DNA of 64,000 bases from Porphyridium purpureum. Taxonomy: Eukaryota; Rhodophyta; Bangiophyceae; Porphyridiales; Porphyridiaceae. The notes beneath the pieces were generated by a model. The model ran no database searches. It had not been told where the DNA came from and saw only the letters and a list, made by a program, of their open reading frames with translations. Made by a program: the position numbers and the translations under genes. The DNA lies in assembly GCA_008690995.1 (NCBI GenBank), contig VRMN01000005.1, forward strand, positions 682,001-746,000. The letters run 5' to 3'. Within the stretch, counting starts at the first letter, position 1; every line of letters starts with the position of its first letter. Of this stretch, positions 41,145 to 50,844 are shown one piece after another.

Positions 41145-43215
41145 TTAAAAGTGTTCCGGTCCGAGAGACGCCCTGGGTGTACACCCGGAGGTACGGCGTC
41201 TCGGAATTGTTTGAGGTACAGGGGCTTTTTCGCCCGCGTGGTTTTTTACCCTGTACCTCTGGTTTTGTGCATTGTTGTCTTTCGCCCCGAGGAGCCGGAG
41301 TCGCGTGTCCGAGGGAAGCAGGAGCCGCTTGGCGGCCGGCCGGCACCCATTGAGCCGCTTGCTGACGTGGCTGGCTGTGGCTTCGTTCTGTGGAACGAAC
41401 GGAGGAAAGCCCAGCCTTTTGGGAGAAATAATTTCTCCCTTCCGCGTCAAGGACAGCAAGGACGGCGGGGTATATAATGGGCGCGGGCCTGTGCGGTTCC
41501 CCGGATTTTCTTTAGAGCGGAAGAAGAAGAGGCAAGGGAGTAGGGCACAGAGAATAAAAGAGGAGTTGGTTCTTTGGTGTCGGGTGCCTGGGCGTGGTCG
41601 TTGGAAGGCGTGGGGCCTTTTGCTGAGCCTGTGTAGCAGAGCCAGCAGCACATCGTGTCTGGGGGGTTTCGGTGCTCTTAGAGCACTGAAGGCAGACGGC
41701 TGCTTTGTCCGTTACGACACCCTGTCCCTGTCGAGACCGGTGCTGTCTGTGCCGACGCGAAGGGCAATAGTAGAGGCCCTATACGTTGGATTTTCCACGC
41801 CCCGGGTATTCGTCGTCTGTGTTGTGTGCGTCGTGTGGTTGTGTTCTCTGTGCTGTGTGCGTCGTGTTGCTGGGGTTCGGTCATCTGAGAAGGGTTGTGT
41901 CATCCGAGCTCGTGCGCTTGTCATCATCAAGCGTGCGAGAATTTAAAGAATTATTCACACTGATACTTGACACTGTGTAGTGCTGCGGTGGGAGGTACAG
42001 TGCGGTAGAGAGTATCATTGCAGACGTCTCCCTTCAGTGCTCCAAGAGCACCGAAACCCCCAGACACGATGTGCGGATGGCTCCGCTATACAGGTTCAGC
42101 AAAAGGCCCCATGTACTTCAGCGAGCACTCCCAGGCACCCGACACCAAAGAAACAACTCTTTATTGCCTGTGCCCTTACTCCCTTGCCTCTACTTATTCC
42201 GCTCCCAAGAAATCCGAGGGACCGCACAGGCCCGCGCCCATTATATACCACGCCGTCTTTGATGTCCTTGACGCGGAAGGGAGAAATATTTCCTCCAAAA
42301 AAGCCGGGCTTCCCTCCGTTCGTTCCGCAGAACGAAGCCACAGCCAGCCACGTCAACAAGGGGCTCAATGGGCGCCGGCCGGCCATCAGACGGCTCCTGC
42401 TCCCCACGGACACGCGACTCCGGCTCCTCGGGGCGAAAGACAGCAATGCAGACACTAGAGGTACAGGGTGAAGAACCACGTGGACGAAAAGCCCTTTGAC
42501 CTCAAACGACAGAAGTATTGTCATGCTATCCGCAAGGGGATTGTGTAGACTCAAGATATTGAGGAAACACTTTTTACCCGTAGGGACTAAGGTTAGGAAC
42601 CACACTGCTTCCAACCTAGGCTAGAAGCCGAGTAGTTCTCGCCCGGCGACGGCCTTTGCCATGCCCTCTTACAGCCCGCGCGGACGCAGCTCCGTGAGCG
42701 CGCGAGCAGCGCGAGCGGCTGCTCCGGCTCCACATTCCAAACCGCAACGGCTGACGCCGGCGGAAACACTGCAGCCTATCTCCGCTTCTTCACAACGGCT
42801 GCACAGCCGGTTTGTACAGTCGTCCCCCATATTTCCTTACATAAACTGTTCGGAAACCTCGATCCGCTGATGGACAACCTCCAATCCAACGACCAAGTTA
42901 ATCAAGTTCTAAACGTACAACTTTTCCAACTCGCACTCCGTACCGAAGACCACCACGGTCGCGCTCTGCGCCGAGCTTCGCGCGCGACTTGCAACTCGAC
43001 AGACCCTTTCTCCAACGCTCCTGTCGCCGGCCGAGAACCGCAGCCAAGAAATTCCCTTCTCGCGTCACATCTCTTATCAGGTATCGGCTTAACGGTTTAA
43101 CGAATACAATTTAACGGTTGGCCGACCCATGACTCGCCCCGCATCATAAAATGAGCGATTCTAAGACGCCGTACCTCTGGGTGTACACCCAGAGTGTCGC
43201 TTGGATCGGACCATT
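41145..43215. repeat. Large inverted repeat of LTR-like sequence
   Basis: The left arm (about 41,145-41,700) and right arm (about 42,025-42,515, resuming at about 43,150-43,215) are inverted copies, roughly 85-90% alike by eye. Each arm carries a TATATAA promoter-like box (about 41,472 plus; about 42,245 minus) pointing inward, and the outer ends share the palindromic GGGTGTACACCC. About 635 bp (42,515-43,150) interrupts the right arm. It could be two LTR-like repeats inserted in opposite orientation, or one foldback-type element with long terminal inverted repeats. No coding region is seen in the 320-bp centre. Confidence 0.7.
42516..43150. other. Insertion within the right arm of the inverted repeat
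   Basis: Absent from the left arm. No gene recognised; a 69-codon Ala/Ser/Pro-rich frame (42,661-42,870) is not convincing. Contains AACGGTTTAACG and TTTAACGGTT words at about 43,090-43,120. Confidence 0.45.
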
Positions 43216-43830
43216 TTAATGCATGGTTTCATGATCCAAAAAGGCTTTTTTTTCTTCCCCATTCAAGCTGTTTCGCCGCGCACGCACTTTCGCAGATGTT
43301 GCTCGATTTTGGTTCTCCGTGAAAAAACAACCGAACCCGAGGACTCGTGAACACCCTATTCAAACTGAGCCACTCTGAGGGTGCTCTGGACGTTCTGTAC
43401 AATGGAAAAAGCAAGGCGCCTGCAAAGGAACACAAATCAGACTAGTTTATGCCCAGCTGTTGCGTTTGATGATCGTCGCGCAATTGAGGTAGAAAATTAT
43501 GTCCATGCTGGGATTTAAGCGCCGTTTCAGCAGCTTGTAACGCGAGTACGAATGAATCGCTGGACTTACAGACAACGTGTCGAGTTGCACCTTCGCGAGC
43601 GGCCGGCGGGGAGCAGGAAGCAGCCTTGCCGTTGTGCAGCATCTGCGTGAAGCCATATCTGGGAGGAGTGTATCCGGCGCGCAGTTGCCTCACGAGGCGT
43701 GTGGCTTCACCGTGAAGCGTCTCTCAGAAGGATATCGCGTGGCCTGCCGCGGCGCCAAGCGTTCAAAGAGTGTACGTGCGCGGAAAGGTCACGGATACTT
43801 GTGCTGTGGGGCATAGAATAGGAAGATCCT
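43216..43830. other. Spacer upstream of the O-fucosyltransferase-like gene
   Basis: No gene recognised; this is the transition from mobile elements to the host gene set and probably holds the promoter of the gene at 43,831. Confidence 0.4.
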
Positions 43831-45165
43831 ATGGCGCTACACGCGAGTCCGTCAGCAATGCGGACGAACGCCGTTCACTTTGCGTTCGCGTCAGCCATGC
43901 TTCTCGCCGTGTTGGTTTGTGTGGGCTCCACTTTGAGCTGGAAATTTATGCGCGCATCAACTCCGCGCCGACAGGTGCGTGCTTTAGATCAGGAATGGAA
44001 TCCTGCACCTTTCGGGATGCACGCCGCGCCAGATTCCACGCCGAGTCCTCCCCCGCCTCGCATCGTCCTTGGCATGCTCAATGTGCGCACCGCGGGGGTG
44101 GGCAACGTGCTGCAATTCATGTACAAGTTTCTATCGCTTTCACGCTGTCTCGATGCCGACGCAGTAATACCAACTCACAGTATCAACAAGATTGGTCCTA
44201 ATGTCGATAGGCGGTTCCTACGGGGCGAAGATATGTCGCTCTACGATTTGGACGTCTTGGCTGACTATGCTCGCACAGTGCACTACAAATCAGTGTGCAA
44301 CTGCATCGATGTGACCGTACTCAAAAACGGCACTGGCTTCACGGATTCTGGTGCTGAGGGTGCCGCGCTCATAGAAATTGCCACACGGAAAACGATGTTC
44401 AGCAGCCCCCGCGGCCTATCACCGGACGCGTTGATAGCGGAAATGTTGGAAGGCGTGGGGCCCAGCCGATGCGGCAACCCGCTCCCGTGTGTTCCGCTGG
44501 GTAATCACAACACCGCGATGGAGGCCATGGCCAGAATGGACACGGCGGCGTGTCGCGGGCGCCCCGTGGAATTGCCCGACGGTGTAGGTGAATATTCTGA
44601 TCAAGCGGCTTCTTCATTTGTGGTTCCGAGTCCCTTGATGCGTTCGTGGGCTAAAAGCCTCCTTCCGAGAGATTGGGACTTTGATAGTCTGTTGGTTGTT
44701 CATCTGCGGTACGTTTGTGGAGAATACAAGCGCAAGGATGACATTTGCAATCGGGGCGACACTGTGTGTGTAGGGCGTGCTGAGGAGCCCCTCCGTGCAA
44801 TGAAAGTGAATGATTTTGGGAATCTGGTGAAATTACTTGCTCAAAAGCTTGGGTGCAAACACGTTTTCCCCATCCTGCCACCTCCGTTTACGAGTCAGGC
44901 GCTCCGAACAAATGTTTCGCAAGTATTTGGCTTGAATTTCGAGGACTTGATCTCGAGCAAGAATCTTGACTTGTTCTGGACCCTTATGGTCGAGCGCAGC
45001 GTAGCAACATATGCCAAGCATCTCGTCGACGAGACGAGGTCCTCATTTGCAACCACGCTAGAGCGCTCTCGCTTGCGACTGAATCTGACTGACTTTATAC
45101 CCTTGTGGCAGACGTTGGAGGCGTTGAACTCGACCCAATTTGAAATCATCGACAAACCTCGGTAA
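43831..45165 (+). CDS. Type II membrane glycosyltransferase, O-fucosyltransferase-like
   Basis: 444 residues from an ATG. A single membrane anchor near the N-terminus (AFASAMLLAVLVCVGS, about residues 18-33) followed by a Pro-rich stem is the layout of Golgi type II enzymes. The lumenal part has a GVGNVLQFMYKFLSLSRCL block (about 90-108, like the Gly-Asn-rich entry of GDP-fucose protein O-fucosyltransferases), VVHLRYV (about 290, like their HxR motif), and near the end an SSFATTLERSR block. These suggest a GT-B O-fucosyltransferase-like fold; the donor and acceptor are unknown. The gene converges on another glycosyltransferase gene 433 bp away. The call is moderately sure; another GT-B family is possible. 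Confidence 0.6.
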   Translation: MALHASPSAMRTNAVHFAFASAMLLAVLVCVGSTLSWKFMRASTPRRQVRALDQEWNPAPFGMHAAPDSTPSPPPPRIVLGMLNVRTAGVGNVLQFMYKFLSLSRCLDADAVIPTHSINKIGPNVDRRFLRGEDMSLYDLDVLADYARTVHYKSVCNCIDVTVLKNGTGFTDSGAEGAALIEIATRKTMFSSPRGLSPDALIAEMLEGVGPSRCGNPLPCVPLGNHNTAMEAMARMDTAACRGRPVELPDGVGEYSDQAASSFVVPSPLMRSWAKSLLPRDWDFDSLLVVHLRYVCGEYKRKDDICNRGDTVCVGRAEEPLRAMKVNDFGNLVKLLAQKLGCKHVFPILPPPFTSQALRTNVSQVFGLNFEDLISSKNLDLFWTLMVERSVATYAKHLVDETRSSFATTLERSRLRLNLTDFIPLWQTLEALNSTQFEIIDKPR

Positions 45166-45598
45166 TCAGCGGAAAAGAACAGCTACGAGTCTGGCGGCCT
45201 GTTGGAATGGTAGAAGGAAGCCACATGGCGTTTCTTTTCATACGTTGATAGAGCCAAGATTTCCCATTAAAAGAAGGGCGTCCTCGTTTAGGAGCTAAGA
45301 AAAAGTTGCACGATTTTGTTTCACTTGAGGCCGTACACTCACCGCAAGCAGAGTACGCAGCTGCACTTGGACAGAAGTCCGAAAGAGAGGAGGCGCAGTC
45401 CTTGAAACATGTGTCCATTGCAAAATTTCCAAGTCCAACATGGACAAAAAGAAATCCTGAAGCTCTGACAAAACCAGGGGCCTGTGAGACCCCTTCCACC
45501 TCTCACACACGATCTGGGTTCACAGTTCCTGTTGTCGTAATCATCAGAATTCGTGTCAGTCCAATGGCGCTCCAAACTCTCGTGAACGTAGGCTACCT
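45166..45598. other. Convergent intergenic region
   Basis: 433 bp between the stops of two glycosyltransferase genes; no gene recognised. Must contain both 3-prime ends. Confidence 0.5.
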
Positions 45599-47026
45599 CT
45601 AGCTCTGACCCGCACTGCCCGCAACACTCGAGTTTAACGGGCACGGGCGCTTGTGCTGGATCAATCCGCTGGACCGCCACTCCTTTACGTCAAACGCGTG
45701 CTGTTTGTAAGCGTCAGGGAAGAAAAGACCCCATATATTCGACCAAAACTGCTGGTCACCCCATCGCTGCTCCCGCAGGCCTTCTTTAAAATCTCGATAG
45801 GTGATCGCAAATCGACTAACTTCCGGCGAAGTCGTAAGACCCAGCCAAAAGCCAAAAAAGTTTGCCTCCGGAACAAGTAGGGAAATATCCCACCATACAC
45901 GTTTCTCTGCTTGCGCCTGAAAGCGGGATCCACAGTGCTTCTCTTCCTGGTCCAGGAAGAGGAAGAGGACATCTTTGTTTCTCCCGCCGCAAGAACGATC
46001 TGCTCCGATTTTGCACGTCATGTATGGCGCGTGTGACCGAACCATTTCGTCCACCATTTCAAGCGGAGCGGGCCCGCACGCCATCAGGTCCGTGTCAATT
46101 TTGAACGCAAAGTCAAAATAGTCCATCACCTGTAAGAATGGAAGCCCGAACCCGTACCAATTCGTTGCGTATGTGTACTGGAGCGCAAAATAGCAGCAGT
46201 TTTTGCATCTTGTCTTTTGGACCTCGGCAAACTTCTCAAAAGAGAGCTTCGAGTCCTCACCGAAAACGGGCGGGATAAAGGCCGGCTCGTATGTTACCCA
46301 CACGTGCATTCCCGATTCCTTCGCGACAAAAACGCGATATCCATTGTCCAGGGAATCTAATTGCGCACAAAATGCTCTGTTGTGCTTGGTGTTACAGTCG
46401 AGTACATCAATGGAGCTCGAAATGGTCCCCGCAAAGGCATCAACCGAAGCCTCTGTCCCTTCGAGCAGAACAACCACCATCACGTACGATTTGCTCGGTT
46501 CCGGGCCCAGAAGAAATCGCTGCCACGAGTCCATCACCGCGGCCAGTCCATCCTCGTATCGCTCGCCCATCACCGCGACAACAATAGCACTCCGGGTGTC
46601 GTGCTGAACAGGCACCGGGCGATTCGGCGTGAACTTGAGTTTACGAGTCGTGTGAGAAAGATTCCCTTCGATGACCTCGTGGCAAACATCCCTGTATCCC
46701 TCATGATTGAGCCCGAGGCTCCGATTTCTCCACACTAGAGTCGTACCTGCCTTGATATCCTTGAAAATCAACGTCTGTTTGCTGGCTTCCGTTGCCATTC
46801 CCAACCACGGGCGAGCGCTCTCAAGCAACGAAGGCGCGCGATGTCCTAAAGGAAGGACTCGTGCTGGCCGCATGTTCTCCTCTAGCGCAACGTTCCACTC
46901 GTGCTCGCTTTCAAGCACCCCGACGGGCTCGTTCGAGGCTGGCCACAGAACCGCAATACCAATCAGCGCGCCGAGAAGCACGAGCCCGGCTGCGGCAGCG
47001 AGCCGTACGGAGCGCAGCAACTCCAT
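45599..47026 (-). CDS. Type II membrane glycosyltransferase, GT-A fold, GT15-like
   Basis: 475 residues from the ATG at 47,026; the frame is open 108 bases further but has no ATG. This start places a textbook signal anchor at the N-terminus (LAAAAGLVLLGALIGIAVLWP). The lumenal domain has SAIVVAVMGERYEDGLAAVMDSW, then a DxD motif in FKIDTDL, ANFFGFWLGL, and near the end EGLREQRWGDQQFW, which resembles the ERWGD block of KRE2/MNT1 alpha-1,2-mannosyltransferases (GT15). Cysteines are abundant, as in secretory enzymes. Likely a Golgi hexosyltransferase for glycoprotein or cell-wall polysaccharide; GT15 membership is plausible but not certain. Confidence 0.6.
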   Translation of the reverse strand: MELLRSVRLAAAAGLVLLGALIGIAVLWPASNEPVGVLESEHEWNVALEENMRPARVLPLGHRAPSLLESARPWLGMATEASKQTLIFKDIKAGTTLVWRNRSLGLNHEGYRDVCHEVIEGNLSHTTRKLKFTPNRPVPVQHDTRSAIVVAVMGERYEDGLAAVMDSWQRFLLGPEPSKSYVMVVVLLEGTEASVDAFAGTISSSIDVLDCNTKHNRAFCAQLDSLDNGYRVFVAKESGMHVWVTYEPAFIPPVFGEDSKLSFEKFAEVQKTRCKNCCYFALQYTYATNWYGFGLPFLQVMDYFDFAFKIDTDLMACGPAPLEMVDEMVRSHAPYMTCKIGADRSCGGRNKDVLFLFLDQEEKHCGSRFQAQAEKRVWWDISLLVPEANFFGFWLGLTTSPEVSRFAITYRDFKEGLREQRWGDQQFWSNIWGLFFPDAYKQHAFDVKEWRSSGLIQHKRPCPLNSSVAGSAGQS

Positions 47027-48672
47027 AGGCGAGGCAAGCGGTCGCAGATTCCGCACAAGCTTTGCGAACAGCAACGCCGAGCCCCCCGGCTCACCGAATA
47101 GGGTTATTCTCAAGAAGCACTCGTGCGGCGACAATCAAACAGGCCCGTACGAGCTTTGCCGCGCAATCCACAGCCGCGCTCTCTGCCGATGCTCATGTCT
47201 CCGAGATCAAGCCCTGCGGGATCAATTGCTAGGGTTTCGGATGGATATGATTTGCATGCCGCTGCAGCTCTCACAGCCACGAACGCTTGTGCGCGCGGCG
47301 CCGCGCACCGCGCCGTGTGGGCGTGCCGGGACGCTTGAGCGAGGCTCGGGCTTCTGCGCGTTGCCACGCAAGCAGCGACGCACAATCTACTGCTGTGACT
47401 GACCGTGCGACTGTGCTGGCGTCACGCCCAGCCCTACTAGCACATTTTCAGTTCCGAGCTGACACACGACTCTCAACCGGTGAACACCACGACGAGTGGA
47501 CTATTCTACGGAGTGCGCAATGACTGTGCCGCCTGCTCAGTGACACATCAAAACATGCACGACGCGCGGCTTGCTCAAAAGTCGAACTGACAAGAGCACG
47601 CTGCTCCGTTCCGCAAAGCGCCGCGGTGCATGCAATCCCCTGACAGACTCAGGTGCTCCCGAGCCTCTGCCTGAAAATTGTGTTCGTGGTTCTGTGCTCG
47701 TGAGGATGTGCGTTGATTGGAGCTTCGCCATCGTTCGAGGCGGCAGTCCGCTTGGCGAGTCTGTAAGTCGATCGCTTGATCTGGGAACCTTCACGCCTTG
47801 GTAGCTTTGAGCATGTTGAGTCAAGAACTAGTTTGCACCTTTTTGCAAATCGCTATCTCGAATGGCGCCAATCAAAGCACGTTCCTCCGGTGAGTGCGGT
47901 TTCTAAGGAAGTTAAAGATGCTCCATTACTCTCGTGCCGAACTATGCTCACAAGCATGCGGCGGCAAACTACAAAACCAATGCTGTCTTCGCTCTGCACC
48001 ATTTTTCTCAAGAGCCCGTGCGGGCGACGCCAAGCTTTGCAAAGTCAGACCTCCAGTCTGCAGCTGCCGTAGCCCGGTTGGCGACTCAATCTGCATTCCG
48101 ATTCAGCACTTGGCCGACAATATTGTACCTACTTTTTGCTCAAATCAAGGTCCATTCTCTGCACACCACTGACGCCAGAGCGGTCGCTCAATGGCCGGGG
48201 CGAGCTCCCGCCGTCTCCTTCGCCGGACCCGAATACTAATGAGGATACGTGCGACCTCCTGCCCAATATTCCTTCAGACGTCAGTCAAAGCTTCTCGACT
48301 TGCAGGCGCTTGCCGGGAGTGCCGTATTGCAGATCCGCAAATCTACGCGGAAGTGTTGCTTTTTTTTCACTGCCCAAGCGCTGCGGGGTATAGCCTTCGC
48401 GATATCATTCTGGACATGTTTTCAAAGACGGCCGCCTGCGCAGGGACACACCCCGCGGCGTGGACAATTGAAATACTGCTCAGCGGTATTGCAAGCACCC
48501 GATGAACATGGATTCCGCTCTCCACTTTTCCCCGGGCTGACAGTGGACGCAGAGCTGCACACACGAATGCTTACCAAGTAGCAGCGGTGCGCATACTGTC
48601 CCTTCTGTGCACTTTGCTTTCATATTCACATCTGCACGCCTCCGCAGTGGATCTGCTGATCCTAGGCTATGA
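47027..48672. other. Long spacer without recognisable gene
   Basis: 1.65 kb between the start of the GT15-like gene and the stop of the pseudouridine synthase gene, both on the minus strand. Frames up to about 100 codons occur in several phases but none has recognisable domains. Confidence 0.45.
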
Positions 48673-50844
48673 TCACTGTGCGAGCATCGCTTCCACTGGT
48701 CGAGCATTCGCACTGGCTTTAGCGTCCGAGTCTTGTTTGGTAAGCTCGCGAATAAACATTGTCGCGTACGCGGCCGGACGCAACGTGAAATTGAGGATCA
48801 GAGCAAGCCGCTCTGGGCCTGCTGTCATGTCGCCGCCTGGGGCCGAATCTACTGGTACGCTCGTTGCGCTCATGGTGACAGCTGCGCGCGACGCTGATGT
48901 GGGCACTTGAACGGGCAGCTCCGTAGAAATCAGGTCCACCTTTTCGTTGCAGTATGTCACAAAGTCAAACTGCACGTCTTGAGCGAACGAGAGCAATCGC
49001 CGATACGATCCAATCAAATTAAACTCTGTGACGGCCGAGTTGGCCGCACTCAAGTCGACCTTATGCTTCTCCAAGAGGGCACTGAGCGCTTCACCCACTT
49101 CGCCTGCAGGTCGAAGCACGTCGTAGCCGACCATGGGAAGCACCACCTGATGAATCGAGATTTGATTTCTCTCGTCGGGCTGCACCACGCGCACCTGCGC
49201 ACGAAAGCTCAGGTCGACCTCAAAACTCGATGCCACATCCAAGTCACCAACCTTGTTCGCAACAACAAGGTCACCAGGCTCGGCATACTCGCGGCAGCGC
49301 CCGGGCTGCATCCGCACCGTCGCCATCGAGTTCCACAGAAAGCTTTGCACAGCATGCACATACATTTTTCTTAAATTAAAGGGAATCGCCGAGAAGGCGG
49401 CTTTGTGGTCCACGATGCCTCCTTGTTTGCTGTAGCTCTCCAAGAGGCGTTTTTCGAGACCGCCGTTGCCTCGGCACGCAGGAAGTGTGCGCAGCGCTTC
49501 TTGCGCAGAAATGGTGTTGTCAAGAAAAGAATGCATCACCTTCAGCTTTGCTTCGCGCTCGGGATATATTTGCTTCGATGGATCACCGTCAGTTGGGTCA
49601 AATGGCGTCATGATCATCCGGCAAGCCTTTGCAAAATCATTGCGGAGCACTTCAAAGCCAATCACATGTGTGGCGTATGCGCCCGACCCGAAGCGCTGCA
49701 AGCCAAAATAGTTGATGAAGCCACGCGTGGACACATTCCTGATGGCGCGCTCAATAGTGCTGCGCAAATGCGGCACATCGTCTTCGGACTTTTCTCGACC
49801 ACTCAGCGCTCGCAGCACAATGGTGAACTTGTTTCCCAGCAGATCCCCCAACGCCAGTCGCCCTGTCTTGGCTAGGTTCGCATTCCCGACACGTGCGTCT
49901 CGCAAGGCGCCGTTCAACTGCAAGATGCGTTCCGGGCTGAAGCCTCGGACCACTACGAACTGGAACGTGATGGCGCGCTTGTCCTTTGTGCCCGCCGTCG
50001 AAAGCCGCGACACCGGCACATTGAGAAGCTTTGCCACGCTGCACAACACGTCGTGAGTGTCTCGATTTCGTTTTGCAAGCACAAATTCAACATCTGCCAC
50101 ATGATAATTGACCCGCTTGGACACACGATCCGTTCCCGGGTCAGATGAATCTGGCTTGCGCTTGCGCTGCGCCGACGTCTGGAAAGTCACCAAGATGCGC
50201 TTCACCCCACCGTGTTCTTGGACTGCGCTGTCGAGCTGAGCGTGAGCTTCGCGAACTGCCAGATGCAGCGCCCTGCGAAAGGCTTTGTCGTCGATCTTGT
50301 CCACACCTTCAATCACCACGAACCGAGTCTTGGATTCCGCGTGCGCTCCGTCTCGCGCGAGCTCAGCCAGCTGTAAGGCTCGCTCGACTCCAATCAGCTC
50401 TGCGAGCTGGGCATCTGGTTCTAGCCGCATTCCTTGAACTGCTTTCCCGTCGTCGCGGGCCGCAGCCGCATTGCGCGGCGATGCAGCTGGCATGTCAATC
50501 GACACGGCGTCAGCACATGCATGATTAACTGAAGCACCTTCGCTGTGTCCCGGCTGCGAGCCGCTACCCTTACAATTTTCGTCACCATCCTGATCCTCTT
50601 GATCGGCGCGCGGCGCAGCAGGCTTGCCAGGCTGTGGCACATCTCCGCCTGCCTGCGGTGAAGCGGGAGCCGGTGCTGGTACTAGTGCGGGTGCCGCGGC
50701 CAGAGCAGGGAGCGCGGCGACGCGGCCGTCTGGCGCGATCTCGCGCACAACAAAGTCTGCAAACCTGTCGCGGACCAGCGCACTGAACGGCTCGTGGTCG
50801 CTCACGAACGCCACAATGCCGACTCCAGCCTCCTCCACGTTCAT
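48673..50844 (-). CDS. PUS7: tRNA pseudouridine synthase of the TruD/PUS7 family
   Basis: 723 residues from the first ATG at 50,844 (the open frame extends to 51,087 without ATG). Converts uridine to pseudouridine in tRNA and other RNAs, in PUS7 typically at U13 and U35. Family signatures seen: DRFADFVVREI near the start, the catalytic TAGTKDKRA with Asp288 (GxKDxxA motif), AKTGRLALGDLLGNKFTIVLR, GFINYFGLQRFGSG, and MYVHAVQSFLWN. An Ala/Pro/Gly-rich acidic stretch (about residues 40-130) interrupts the N-terminal part, longer than in yeast. Probably nuclear. The complete set of motifs in one intact frame makes this a functional host gene without introns. Confidence 0.93.
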   Translation of the reverse strand: MNVEEAGVGIVAFVSDHEPFSALVRDRFADFVVREIAPDGRVAALPALAAAPALVPAPAPASPQAGGDVPQPGKPAAPRADQEDQDGDENCKGSGSQPGHSEGASVNHACADAVSIDMPAASPRNAAAARDDGKAVQGMRLEPDAQLAELIGVERALQLAELARDGAHAESKTRFVVIEGVDKIDDKAFRRALHLAVREAHAQLDSAVQEHGGVKRILVTFQTSAQRKRKPDSSDPGTDRVSKRVNYHVADVEFVLAKRNRDTHDVLCSVAKLLNVPVSRLSTAGTKDKRAITFQFVVVRGFSPERILQLNGALRDARVGNANLAKTGRLALGDLLGNKFTIVLRALSGREKSEDDVPHLRSTIERAIRNVSTRGFINYFGLQRFGSGAYATHVIGFEVLRNDFAKACRMIMTPFDPTDGDPSKQIYPEREAKLKVMHSFLDNTISAQEALRTLPACRGNGGLEKRLLESYSKQGGIVDHKAAFSAIPFNLRKMYVHAVQSFLWNSMATVRMQPGRCREYAEPGDLVVANKVGDLDVASSFEVDLSFRAQVRVVQPDERNQISIHQVVLPMVGYDVLRPAGEVGEALSALLEKHKVDLSAANSAVTEFNLIGSYRRLLSFAQDVQFDFVTYCNEKVDLISTELPVQVPTSASRAAVTMSATSVPVDSAPGGDMTAGPERLALILNFTLRPAAYATMFIRELTKQDSDAKASANARPVEAMLAQ

